NCBI GenBank assembly: GCA_039821605.1
Contig: JBCBNV010000004.1
Span: forward strand, 434,001-498,000
Direction of reading: 5' to 3'
DNA: 64,000 nucleotides
Origin: CALBPI01 sp039821605
GTDB taxonomy: Bacteria; Pseudomonadota; Gammaproteobacteria; Steroidobacterales; Woeseiaceae
Each line of letters opens with the position of its first letter. Position 1 is the first letter of the stretch. Of the stretch, positions 1 through 8,248 are shown piece by piece. The notes below the pieces were generated by a model. It saw only the letters and a program-made list of their open reading frames with translations, had not been told where the DNA came from and did not search any database. A program made the translations under genes and the position numbers.

Positions 1-458
1 CGGCGCGATCTGCGCGGGCACGATGCCAAGCCGCGTTTCGGTCAATGCGAAGCGGCAGTCCGACGTCACGATGGTCAGGTCACCGGCACAGGCGAGACCC
101 ATGCCACCCGCCATCGCCGCACCGTGCACGGCCATGATGGTGGTCTGCGGCATCGTGGCGACGCGGTGGAACAGGGTGCCCGCAGCGCGGCTCGAGGCCT
201 CGATCGCCGCGGCGGCCTCGGGATCGTCGAGACTGCGGCCGAAGCCCTTGAGGTCGCCGCCCGCGCAGAACACCCGGCCCTGGCCGCGCATAGTGATGCC
301 ACGGATGCTGGTGTCGTTAGCCGTGGCGTCGAGCAGCGCCTGCAACTCGGCCACCATGTCACGCGATAGCGCGTTTCGCGCGTCGGGGCGCGCCAGTGCG
401 ATGGTGAGCCAGTCGCCATCGCGCGCAGATTCGATGGTCGTCGCGGTGTCGCTCACAT
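1..458 (-). CDS. Enoyl-CoA hydratase/isomerase family protein (partial, C-terminus outside window)
   Basis: The reading frame starts at an ATG whose A is shared with the upstream carboxylase stop codon (TGATG junction) and runs off the left edge, leaving about 152 residues. The translation is a crotonase: an early segment near LARPDARNALSRDM, then the oxyanion-hole segment FCAGGDLKGFG and a second conserved stretch ending GAAMAGGMGLACAGDLTI. Crotonases hydrate or isomerise enoyl-CoA thioesters in the cytosol. Its place behind AtuA and an acyl-CoA carboxylase beta subunit suggests an isohexenylglutaconyl-CoA or methylglutaconyl-CoA hydratase (AtuE/LiuC-like role). That substrate assignment is context inference. 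Family assignment is firm. Confidence 0.85.
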
Positions 459-2080
459 CAGATCCTCGCCACGCCAAAACTGTTGGGCTTCGTCGTGCGA
501 CGGCGCGCCTCGCGCACGGTCTCGAGCAAAAAGCCTGTGGCGCGACGTGTATCGCGCGGGTCGATCATGCCGTCGTCTAGCAGGTGGCCCGAGGTGTAGA
601 ACGCGTCCGACTGTCCGTCGAACAGCGCCGCGAGCTGCTGCTCCTGTTGTGCGATGGTCGCCTCGTCTAGTGTCTGCCCCTTGGCCTTGGCGGCGCCGCG
701 CATGACGATGGACATGGTTTGCGCCGCCTGTTCGCCGCCCATGACGCCCGTGCTCGCATTGGGCCAGGTGATCAGAAAGTCGGGGTCCATACCGCGCCCG
801 CACATGCCGTAGTTGCCGGCGCCGTAGCTCGCGCCGATGTTCACGGTGATGCGCGGCACCGAGATGTTGGTGACCGCCTGGATCATTTTGGCGCCGTGCT
901 TGATCATGCCGCCCTGCTCGTAGCGCTTGCCGACGAGATAACCTGTGGTGTTCTGCAGAAACACGATGGGCAGGTCGGACTGATCGCAGAGCTGCAGGAA
1001 CTGCGTGACCTTCGCAGCGCCGTCTGGGTCGATGGGGGCATTGTTCGAAACGATGCCGCAACCGATACCGAAGATCTCGGCCTGCACACAGACGGTGCTG
1101 ACACCGAAGCCTGGTTTGAAGTCGAGAAAATCGGAACCGTCCACGCTGCGCCCAACGACCTCGCGCACTTCGTAAGGCACGCGGTAGTCGATGGGCACGA
1201 TGCCTGCGATCTCGTCGGGGTCGAGCGCGGGTGGCGCCGCCTCGCGCGGGCGCGCGGGTCCGAGCCGGTCATTCCAGTGTAGCCTGGCGACGATCTCACG
1301 GCCGATGCGCGTCGCGTGCGCATCGTCGTCGGCGAGGTACTCGACGAGGCCCGAGACTTCCGCGTGCATGCGCGCACCGCCCAGTTCCTCGTCGGTGGCG
1401 ATTTCGCCCGTGGCGGCCTTGAGCAGCGGCGGCCCCGCCAGGAAGGCCTTGGCGCGGTCGCGCACGGCGACGACGTAGTCGCTCATGCCGGGCATGTAGG
1501 CGCCGCCGGCCGTCGATGACCCGTGCAGGATGTTCACGACGGGAATGCCTGCCGCGCTGAGCCGCGCCAGGTTGGCAAAGAAGGTGCCGCCTTTGACGAA
1601 TCCGCCCACGGTGTACTGCATGAGGTTGGCGCCCGCGCTCTCCACGAGGTGCACGAAAGGCAGCTTCTGGCGCAGTGCGATTTCCTGCGCCCGGAAGACT
1701 CGGTAGGCCGTGGCCTCGGTCAGCGAGCCCGCCTGGATCCCACTGTCGCTGACGCTGAGCATGCAGCGCGTGCCCGCGACAAAACCGATGCCCACAATGA
1801 CGTTGCCACCCGGCAGTGAGCGTTCCTCGGGCTGGCCGTCCTGCAGATAGCCCGCGAGGTTACCGATGTCGAAAAATGGCATGCCCGGGTCGAGGATGCT
1901 CGAGAGTCGTTCACGCGGCAGCAGCTGGCCGCGCGACTCGAAACGCTCGCGCCGCCTTTCCGACACGGCGGCACCGCGTGTGTTCAGCGTGTGCAGTCGC
2001 TCGACAAGCGCGAGCATGTCGCGGCGGTTGTCGGCAAAGGCGCTGGATTGGGTGTTGATGCGGCTCTTGTAGACTGCCAT
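458..2080 (-). CDS. Acyl-CoA carboxylase beta (carboxyltransferase) subunit, geranyl-/methylcrotonyl-CoA type
   Basis: This 540-residue protein has the two-lobed carboxyltransferase fold of biotin-dependent acyl-CoA carboxylases. The N-lobe carries the HGSSTAGGAYMPGM and FLAGPPLLKAATGE segments. The C-lobe carries FLQNTTGYLVGKRYE and NIGASYGAGNYGMCGRG. It would transfer carboxyl from biotin to a branched enoyl-CoA. The length matches MCCase and GCCase beta subunits. The directly upstream AtuA gene favours a geranyl-CoA carboxylase (AtuC) role over leucine catabolism, but sequence alone does not separate the two. It overlaps both neighbours by one base (TGATG), so translation is probably coupled. 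The biotin-carrying alpha subunit is not in the window and may lie further left. Confidence 0.88.
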   Translation of the reverse strand: MAVYKSRINTQSSAFADNRRDMLALVERLHTLNTRGAAVSERRRERFESRGQLLPRERLSSILDPGMPFFDIGNLAGYLQDGQPEERSLPGGNVIVGIGFVAGTRCMLSVSDSGIQAGSLTEATAYRVFRAQEIALRQKLPFVHLVESAGANLMQYTVGGFVKGGTFFANLARLSAAGIPVVNILHGSSTAGGAYMPGMSDYVVAVRDRAKAFLAGPPLLKAATGEIATDEELGGARMHAEVSGLVEYLADDDAHATRIGREIVARLHWNDRLGPARPREAAPPALDPDEIAGIVPIDYRVPYEVREVVGRSVDGSDFLDFKPGFGVSTVCVQAEIFGIGCGIVSNNAPIDPDGAAKVTQFLQLCDQSDLPIVFLQNTTGYLVGKRYEQGGMIKHGAKMIQAVTNISVPRITVNIGASYGAGNYGMCGRGMDPDFLITWPNASTGVMGGEQAAQTMSIVMRGAAKAKGQTLDEATIAQQEQQLAALFDGQSDAFYTSGHLLDDGMIDPRDTRRATGFLLETVREARRRTTKPNSFGVARI

Positions 2081-3876
2081 CAGTGTGCGGGCCTCATGCG
2101 CTCGGGGACGCGGACGGGAACATCGAGCAACAGCTGGGCGTAGCCCTTGCCCTGGGGGTCATTGCGCAGGCTGGCGATGCCACCGCCGCCCAGCACGTCG
2201 TGCAGTACGAAATTGATCGCGTGCATGCCGGGCAGGTAGTAGCGGTCCACGGGTTCTTTCGTGAAGTGCGCGAAGCGTTCGCCCACGACGACTTCCGACA
2301 GCGTCGCCCAGATGTAGGGCAGATACTCGGGTTTGCGCGCGATGATGCCGATGTTGGCCTTGTCGCCCTTGTCGCCGCTGCGGCCCCAGGCGAGCTCGAC
2401 GAGCGGCACGAGCAACATGGGGCCGCCGTCGATGTGCACCTCGGGCGCTGCCGGTCGCGCGATGGCCGCGTCGTCGAAACCGTTCACGTCGCTGGGCGTG
2501 TGCGGGTGTTGCGCCTCGCCGGTATCGACAGTGACGGGCACCGACCGTTTGTCGAGCAGGAATGAAAACAGGCGGACGACCGGCGAGGGTCGGGGACGCG
2601 TGCCGGCAAATCCCGTGAGGCCGGGCGGACCGGCAAGCGCCGCACCGATGGTCTCGCGCAGCAGGATCTCAATGCCGGCCTTGGCCGGATGACGCGCGGC
2701 CACCTTGAGCGACACTTCGCGCGAGCCCGTGAGCTCGCGGCGCGCCCCGTAATGGCTTTCGTCGCCCACAAGTTCGATCAGCGTATCCGTGTAGCCGGGC
2801 AAACCCGTGGCTTCGAGACGCGATTGCGCGCGCTTGAGCGCAGCGTTGGCGAATGCACGTGCCTTGCGATCCGCATCGCGGCCGTAGAACACGAGCGTCT
2901 GCCCACCGCGCCAGCCGTCGGCATAGGTGGCGCTGACCTTGTAGCTGTCCGTGGGGGCGTGGCCGCGTGCGCCCGAAACCCGGACGCGGTTTTGGCCGGC
3001 CTGCTCGAGCTGCAAGGCACCGAAGTCGCAAACGACGTCGGGCAACACGTAAGCCTGCGCGTCGCCCACTTCATAAAGCAGTTGTTCCGCGACGGTGCCC
3101 ACGCTGACCATGCCGCCCGTATCGGTCGGCTTGCGGATGATCATGTCCCCGTCGGCGTCGATATCGGCGATCGGGTAGCCGATGTCGTGCAGCGAGTCGG
3201 CCACGCGTTCCCAGTCCGTAAAATTGCCGCCCGTTGCCTGCGGACCGCACTCGAGGATGTGGCCCGCGACGCTGCCCGCGGCCAGGCGGTCGTATTCGTC
3301 GGCCGACCAGCCGAATGCGTGGACGCAGGCGGCCAGCGTGACAGCACTGTCAACAACGCGCCCCGTGATGACGATGTCGGCGCCATCGGCCAGCGCTTCG
3401 GCGATGGGGAACGCGCCCAGGTAGGCGTTGATGCTGGCCAGTCGCTCGACCTTTGGAAATGCAGCACCCGAGAACATCTCGGTGACGCCCGCATCGGCAA
3501 ATTCCGCCGCGCGCGCAGTCAGGTCATCACCGGTAACGACGCCGACCTTGAGGTCGAGCCCGCGCTCGGCGATGAGCATTCGAACCGCTTTTGCGCAGGC
3601 CTCGGGGTTCACGCCACCGGCGTTGGAAATCACGCGCACCCCCTTGCTCGCGATCGCTTCGATGTTGGGTGCCAGCACGGCGGTAACGAAGTCGGTCGCG
3701 TAACCCAGACCCGGGTCGCCAGCGCGCGCGCGGGCCAGGATCGACATGGTGATCTCGGCCAGGTAGTCGTAGACGAGGTAGTCGAGGTCCGGGTCGCCGA
3801 GCAGCTGTGCCGTCGACATGGCCGTCTCGCCCCAGAAGCCGCTCGCACCGCCGACGCTGATTGTGTTTTTTGTCAT
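2080..3876 (-). CDS. atuA: Acyclic terpene utilization AtuA family protein
   Basis: The protein has 598 residues. The N-terminal part (to about residue 450) matches the AtuA/DUF1446 family: an early SVGGASGFWGETAM segment, VISNAGGVNPEAC, and VITGRVVDSAVTLAACVHAF. The last 120 or so residues form the AtuA-associated C-terminal domain with LAWGRSGDKGDKANIG. AtuA is required for growth on citronellol and geraniol in Pseudomonas, but its biochemical role is unsettled. Its start codon is the only good one at the N-terminus. It heads a coupled operon with the carboxylase beta subunit and the hydratase. The RRM gene upstream is separated from it by a strong terminator, so the operon should have its own promoter in 3877-3930. 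Confidence 0.88.
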   Translation of the reverse strand: MTKNTISVGGASGFWGETAMSTAQLLGDPDLDYLVYDYLAEITMSILARARAGDPGLGYATDFVTAVLAPNIEAIASKGVRVISNAGGVNPEACAKAVRMLIAERGLDLKVGVVTGDDLTARAAEFADAGVTEMFSGAAFPKVERLASINAYLGAFPIAEALADGADIVITGRVVDSAVTLAACVHAFGWSADEYDRLAAGSVAGHILECGPQATGGNFTDWERVADSLHDIGYPIADIDADGDMIIRKPTDTGGMVSVGTVAEQLLYEVGDAQAYVLPDVVCDFGALQLEQAGQNRVRVSGARGHAPTDSYKVSATYADGWRGGQTLVFYGRDADRKARAFANAALKRAQSRLEATGLPGYTDTLIELVGDESHYGARRELTGSREVSLKVAARHPAKAGIEILLRETIGAALAGPPGLTGFAGTRPRPSPVVRLFSFLLDKRSVPVTVDTGEAQHPHTPSDVNGFDDAAIARPAAPEVHIDGGPMLLVPLVELAWGRSGDKGDKANIGIIARKPEYLPYIWATLSEVVVGERFAHFTKEPVDRYYLPGMHAINFVLHDVLGGGGIASLRNDPQGKGYAQLLLDVPVRVPERMRPAH

Positions 3877-3931
3877 GCGCCCCCCTGCGCACGAACAGTC
3901 ACGGGATCATACCGCCCGGAGAACCCGAGCC

Positions 3932-3964
3932 AAAAAAAACGGGGCCCGGATCAACCGGGCCCCG
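3932..3964 (-). terminator. Intrinsic terminator of the RRM gene
   Basis: A perfect 10-bp stem (3940-3949 with 3955-3964) closes a 5-base loop and is followed, on the minus strand, by eight consecutive T residues (A-tract 3932-3939). It lies 26 bases beyond the RRM stop codon. It insulates that gene from the atuA operon downstream. Confidence 0.93.
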
Positions 3965-3990
3965 CTTCTGATCTCAGACTGCGCTAAAGA

Positions 3991-4266
3991 TCAGCCGAAA
4001 CGACGGTCCGGACGCGGTGCGCGCGGACGGGCTTCGTTAACGGTGATCTGGCGCTGGCCAAGGCTCTGACCATTCATCTCGTCAATGGCCTTCTGCGCTT
4101 CGTCGTCGTTCGCAAACTCGACGAAGCCAAAGCCCTTGCTGCGACCCGTGTCGCGGTCGTTGATGACGATGGCCGATTCGACAGTGCCGAACGGTGCAAA
4201 AGCCTGCTCAAGCTGGCTTTGATCTACGGTGTACGGCAGGTTGCCGACATACAGTTTTTTACCCAC
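3991..4266 (-). CDS. Single-RRM RNA-binding protein (cold-inducible type)
   Basis: I place the start at the GTG at 4266, because AGGAGG sits seven bases upstream and the RRM begins immediately after it. The product is 91 residues. RNP2 reads KLYVGNLPY and RNP1 reads GRSKGFGFVEF, the hallmark RNA-contacting aromatics of RRM proteins. The tail is short and Arg/Pro-rich (PRAPRPDRRFG). Bacterial proteins of this size and layout bind single-stranded RNA and are often cold induced. The gene is monocistronic, with its own terminator and a leader of about 180 bases, which fits post-transcriptional control. A longer upstream ORF in the same frame is not needed to explain the protein. Confidence 0.92.
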   Translation of the reverse strand: MGKKLYVGNLPYTVDQSQLEQAFAPFGTVESAIVINDRDTGRSKGFGFVEFANDDEAQKAIDEMNGQSLGQRQITVNEARPRAPRPDRRFG

Positions 4267-4451
4267 GGTGAAACCTCCTGAGGGGGATTGTGATCGCTCT
4301 AGAGGGTTCGGGCGGTGCCGTTGACTCGATCGAAGCGACTTCCAGTTCTCGTGTCGCGTACAGCATTCACCGGGGGTTCGAAGCACGGCAAAAAGGCCGC
4401 GCGGCGGAAACGTCAAGGCGAGCGCTGTAAACAACGCGTGATGTCAGTATA
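4267..4451 (-). promoter_or_regulatory. Putative promoter and long 5' leader of the RRM gene
   Basis: On the minus strand a TATACT hexamer (4451-4446) is a plausible -10 box, although no convincing -35 is seen. From there the leader would be about 175 nt before the GTG. It contains several GC-rich self-complementary stretches and ends in a strong AGGAGG. Long structured leaders are typical of cold-shock genes. The link here is inference. Confidence 0.4.
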
Positions 4452-4540
4452 GACCCCTACAGGAACAGGTGTACATGTCGTTGCCACATTCTTCACAAAA
4501 TCTTCACCGAAGCGCCAAATTGGTGCGTCGCCGCAATCGA

Positions 4541-6076
4541 TCAAATCTTGGCAAATTGTTCGCGTAACTCGAACTTCAAGACTTTGCCCGCGGGGTTACG
4601 GGGCAAGGCTTCCACAATATGCAGTCGCAACGGCAACTTGTAGCGAGCCAGCTTGCCGTCGCAGAAGTCGCGAAGCGCCACGAGCGACAACTCGGCCTCG
4701 TCATTAAGCGCGGCAACAGCGGTCACCGCTTCGCCCCATTTATCGTCAGGCAGGCCGATTACCGCGACTTCGCGGATGGCGTCGTGTTCGAACAGCACGC
4801 CCTCAACTTCGGCCGGATAGACGTTCTCGCCCCCGGAGATGACCATGTCCTTGACGCGATCGCTGATAAACAGGAAGCCGTCGTCGTCGATGTAGCCCGC
4901 GTCGCCCGTGTGGAACCAGCCTTCGCTGTCGATGGCCTCAGCGGTCGCCTCGGGCCGGTTCCAGTAGCCCTTCATGACGTTGGGGCCGCGGTAGAGGATT
5001 TCGCCAACCTCACCGGGCGCGAGCGACTGGCCACTTCTGTCCGCGATGCGCACTTCGCCCATCACGTTGGCCTTGCCCGCGCTGCCCATCTTGGCTTCGA
5101 GGTGTTCGCTGGTCAGGAAGCTGACAAACGGTGCGGTTTCCGTCAGGCCATAGCCCTGGTTCAGCGTGACGCCGCGCTTGCCGTAGATGTCGAGCAGCGA
5201 TTTCGGCACGGGCGCGGCACCCACCACGAGGTTGTTGAGCGCGGAGATATCGGCATCCGCAAAACCTGGCTGCTGCGCCATGAACAGGAACATCGCCGGG
5301 GCCCCGAACATCGAGGTGCAGCGGTAACGCGCGAGGTCCTCGATGGCTTTGGCCGGGTCGAAGCCGCGGTGCAGGACGACGTGTGCGCCGAACTGCAGCG
5401 CCGCGATCATCGTGACATTGAGCCCGCCGATGTGGAACAGCGGTGCGGCAACGAGCGTGATGTCGTCGTAGGTCACGCTGATGTTGTGGCTCGCGCCGAT
5501 GTTGTTCCAGGTCAGGTTGCCGTGGGTCAGCATCGCGCCCTTGGGGCGGCCCGTCGTGCCCGAGGTGTACATGATGACGGCCGTGTCGTGCTGGCCCGCG
5601 ATCACATGCTCGGCGACCGGCGTGCCCTCGGCGATAAGCGCGTCGATGTGGTACCAGCCGGACTCCGGGGATTCCGAGGCGACGAAGTTACGGCACACGA
5701 GCGCATCGCGCGCGGGGCCAATGACAGGCCGCAGTGCATCGTCGACGACGAGCGTATGGACGCCGGCGTCGTTGATGATGAATTCGAGTTCCGGCGCCGT
5801 GAGCCGGAAGTTGAGCGGCACGAACACGGCGCCCAAGGTCCAGGCCGCGAGCATGGTCTCAATGAAGCGGGGGTGATTGACGCCCAGGTAGCCAACACGG
5901 TCACCGGCGCACACGCCGAGGCTTCGCAAGCCGCCGGCAAGTCGCCGGACGTTCGCCTCAAGCTCTTTATAAGTCAGACCCTTCTCTTCAAAGGTCATCG
6001 CCGTGCGGCTGCCGCTCAGCGAGCCGCGGCGCAGGATCAAGGCCGCCATGTTGTAGTCGATGGATGGTCTGTGCAT
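4541..6076 (-). CDS. AMP-forming acyl-CoA synthetase (class I adenylate-forming)
   Basis: The start is set at 6076 because GGGGGGAG lies upstream at good spacing; this gives 511 residues. The P-loop-like motif MYTSGTTGRPKG lies at about residues 169-180. The A5 motif appears as GYGLTETAP, A7/A8 as GWFHTGDAGYIDDDGFLFI and DRVKDMVISGGENVYP, and the A10 lysine as NPAGKVLKFEL near the C-terminus. The enzyme activates a carboxylic acid to acyl-AMP and then to the CoA thioester. Close relatives act on medium- or long-chain fatty acids or aryl acids, and the substrate cannot be told here. It is monocistronic on the minus strand and divergent from the GbsR-type regulator. Confidence 0.92.
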   Translation of the reverse strand: MHRPSIDYNMAALILRRGSLSGSRTAMTFEEKGLTYKELEANVRRLAGGLRSLGVCAGDRVGYLGVNHPRFIETMLAAWTLGAVFVPLNFRLTAPELEFIINDAGVHTLVVDDALRPVIGPARDALVCRNFVASESPESGWYHIDALIAEGTPVAEHVIAGQHDTAVIMYTSGTTGRPKGAMLTHGNLTWNNIGASHNISVTYDDITLVAAPLFHIGGLNVTMIAALQFGAHVVLHRGFDPAKAIEDLARYRCTSMFGAPAMFLFMAQQPGFADADISALNNLVVGAAPVPKSLLDIYGKRGVTLNQGYGLTETAPFVSFLTSEHLEAKMGSAGKANVMGEVRIADRSGQSLAPGEVGEILYRGPNVMKGYWNRPEATAEAIDSEGWFHTGDAGYIDDDGFLFISDRVKDMVISGGENVYPAEVEGVLFEHDAIREVAVIGLPDDKWGEAVTAVAALNDEAELSLVALRDFCDGKLARYKLPLRLHIVEALPRNPAGKVLKFELREQFAKI

Positions 6077-6248
6077 GCGTCTGCTCCCCCCGATTGCAGA
6101 TGCCAAAGCCGGACAACGATGGTACTGCAAGGCACACCCGAGGTGGGCGCGCCCGTCGTCTGGTTTGGCCGATTGACCGCATCGGGCAAACCGGCCTGAT
6201 AGCTACTCAAACCGTGGAGAAAAGCACGCTTTTCGTGGTCCCAGAATG

Positions 6249-6280
6249 TATAATTTCATTAATTACTGAAAAGACTGAAA
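6249..6280 (+). promoter_or_regulatory. Promoter and possible operator of the GbsR-type regulator
   Basis: TATAAT at 6249-6254 is a consensus -10 box; the -35 is poor. Overlapping it is an inverted pair TTTCA (6254-6258) / TGAAA (6267-6271). TGAAA then recurs at 6276 and, over the start codon, at 6285, giving three copies 9 bases apart. This arrangement suggests an autoregulatory operator covering the transcription start. Confidence 0.5.
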
Positions 6281-6283
6281 GAC

Positions 6284-6832
6284 ATGAAAACGACCGCCTA
6301 CCAACAGGCGTTCATCCTGCACTTCGGCGAAATGGGCAGCCGCTGGGGCATCAACCGCACCATCGGCCAGATCTACGCGCTGCTTTACATAAGCCCGCGC
6401 CCGCTCAACGCCGAACAAATCACCGAGGCGCTCGGCATCTCGCGCTCGAACACGAGCATGGCGATGAAGGAGCTCTCCGCGTGGCGGCTGGTGCGCGTCC
6501 AGCACCTGCCCGATGACCGTCGCGACTACTTCACGGCACCCGATGACGTCTGGGAGATCTTCCGCACGCTCGTCGCAGAGCGCCGCCGTCGCGAGATCGA
6601 GCCCACGGCCTCGATGTTGCGTGGGGCACTCGTGGCGCCACCCGAACAGGGTGATGACGCCCATGCCGCAACGAAGCTGGCCGAGATGCTCGAGCTCATC
6701 GAGCTCGTCACCGGCTGGCTCGACGATGTCAGCGACCTGGACCAGCGCACGGCGACCCAGCTCATGAAGCTCGGTGGCGGTGTGCAGAAACTGTTGAGCG
6801 CCGGCCGGCGCAAGAAGGCCGACAAAGCCTGA
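6284..6832 (+). CDS. GbsR/MarR-family transcriptional regulator
   Basis: The 182-residue protein has a winged helix-turn-helix at about residues 30-90 with recognition-helix text ITEALGISRSNTSMAMKEL and a wing ending PDDRRDYFTAP, as in the GbsR branch of MarR-like repressors. A helical C-terminal half probably dimerises. The last residues are basic (AGRRKKADKA). It lies 36 bases before cydAB on the same strand, so control of the bd oxidase is the natural hypothesis. No ligand-binding cysteine or iron cluster motif is seen, so the signal is not evident. Confidence 0.85.
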   Translation: MKTTAYQQAFILHFGEMGSRWGINRTIGQIYALLYISPRPLNAEQITEALGISRSNTSMAMKELSAWRLVRVQHLPDDRRDYFTAPDDVWEIFRTLVAERRRREIEPTASMLRGALVAPPEQGDDAHAATKLAEMLELIELVTGWLDDVSDLDQRTATQLMKLGGGVQKLLSAGRRKKADKA

Positions 6833-6868
6833 GCAACCTGCGCCTGAGGCGCGCGAAGGAGACCCCCC

Positions 6869-8248
6869 GTGTTTAGTGCAGACCCGCTGCTGCTGTCCCG
6901 AATTCAGTTTGCCGCGAACATCAGCTTCCACATCCTGTTCCCGATGATCACCATCGGGCTCGGCTGGATGCTGCTGTTCTTCAAACTGCGCTTCAATGCG
7001 ACGCGGGATACAAAGTGGATGGGCGCCTACCGGCTCTGGGTCAAGGTGTTTGCACTCTCGTTCGCGCTGGGCGTGGTCAGCGGCGTGACCATGAGCTTCC
7101 AGTTCGGCACCAACTGGCCGGGCTACATGGAGACGGTCGGCAATATCGCGGGTCCGCTGCTGAGCTACGAAGTGCTGACCGCGTTTTTTCTCGAGGCGAC
7201 CTTCCTCGGCATCATGTTGTTCGGCTTCAACCGCGTGAGCAACCGCGTGCACACCATCGCCACCGTGCTCGTCGCCGTGGGCACGACGCTGTCGGCGTTC
7301 TGGATCCTGGCGCTCGTGTCCTGGATGCACACGCCCGCGGGCTTCGAGATGCGCGACGGTGTCGCCTACGCGACGGACTGGTGGGCGATCATCTTCAACC
7401 CGTCGTTCCCGTACCGAGTCGTGCACACGATGCTGGCCTCGTTCCTGACCGTGGCATTTCTGTTCACGGGTTTGTCCGCCTACCGCTGGTTGCGCGGCGA
7501 CAAGACCGAGGCCGTGAAGTCGACACTGCGCACGGGCGTGGTCATGGCCGCGCTGCTTGCGCCGCTGCAGGTCGTCACGGGCGATCTGCACGGGCTCAAC
7601 ACACTCGAGCACCAGCCCGCGAAAATCGCGGCCATGGAAGGCGTCTGGGAAACACAGACGGGCGCGCCGCTTGTGCTGTTCGCGTTGCCCGACGAGGAGA
7701 CGAAGCAAAACCGCTTTGCGATCGAGATCCCCAAGCTCGCCTCACTGATCCTCACCCACGACCTCAACGGCGAAGTGAAGGGCCTCAATGAATTCGAGGG
7801 CACGCACCCGCCCGTGGCGCCCGTGTTCTGGGCGTTCCGCGTCATGGTGGGTGTGGGCATGCTGATGCTCGTGCTGGGCCTGGCCGGTGCCGTGTCGCTG
7901 TTTCGCCGCGGCATGACGGGCGCGCTCCTCAATCGCGCCTATGTGGCCATGACCTTTTCGGGTTGGGTTGCCGTGCTTGCGGGTTGGTACACGACGGAAA
8001 TCGGCCGCCAGCCGTTCCTCGTCGCGGGCGTGCTGCGCACCGCGGACGCCGTCGGGCCCGTGTCGGGTGCGGCCGTGGCCACGACGCTCACGGGCTACCT
8101 CGTGGTCTACACGGCGCTCATCGCGGCTTACGTTTCGGTCGTGTTCTACCTCGCGCGCCAGGCGGGCCGCCCCGAGGTCAAGGAAAGCGCGCCCACAGCC
8201 CACGGACCACGACCGGCGGGTCTGAGCGAGGTGGCCGGCAATGCCTGA
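6869..8248 (+). CDS. cydA: Cytochrome bd-type quinol oxidase subunit I (CIO-like, short Q-loop)
   Basis: The start is a GTG preceded by AAGGAG. The 459-residue integral membrane protein has the conserved N-terminal RIQFAANISFHILFP segment with the heme-b595/d ligand His21. It also has the quinol-loop region after GDLHGLNTLEHQPAK and the signature GWYTTEIGRQPF. It lacks the Q-loop insertion of the roughly 520-residue E. coli CydA, matching cyanide-insensitive oxidases (CioA). With subunit II it oxidises quinol and reduces oxygen to water. It overlaps cydB by eight bases. No CydX-like small ORF follows. Confidence 0.95.
   Translation: MFSADPLLLSRIQFAANISFHILFPMITIGLGWMLLFFKLRFNATRDTKWMGAYRLWVKVFALSFALGVVSGVTMSFQFGTNWPGYMETVGNIAGPLLSYEVLTAFFLEATFLGIMLFGFNRVSNRVHTIATVLVAVGTTLSAFWILALVSWMHTPAGFEMRDGVAYATDWWAIIFNPSFPYRVVHTMLASFLTVAFLFTGLSAYRWLRGDKTEAVKSTLRTGVVMAALLAPLQVVTGDLHGLNTLEHQPAKIAAMEGVWETQTGAPLVLFALPDEETKQNRFAIEIPKLASLILTHDLNGEVKGLNEFEGTHPPVAPVFWAFRVMVGVGMLMLVLGLAGAVSLFRRGMTGALLNRAYVAMTFSGWVAVLAGWYTTEIGRQPFLVAGVLRTADAVGPVSGAAVATTLTGYLVVYTALIAAYVSVVFYLARQAGRPEVKESAPTAHGPRPAGLSEVAGNA

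Noticed and set aside
457..2080. Long plus-strand and other-frame ORFs opposite the real genes (for example 2689-3987, 13799-15754, 56870-58993)
   Set aside because: They are codon shadows of high-GC genes on the other strand, with Arg/Ala/His-rich translations and no recognisable domain.
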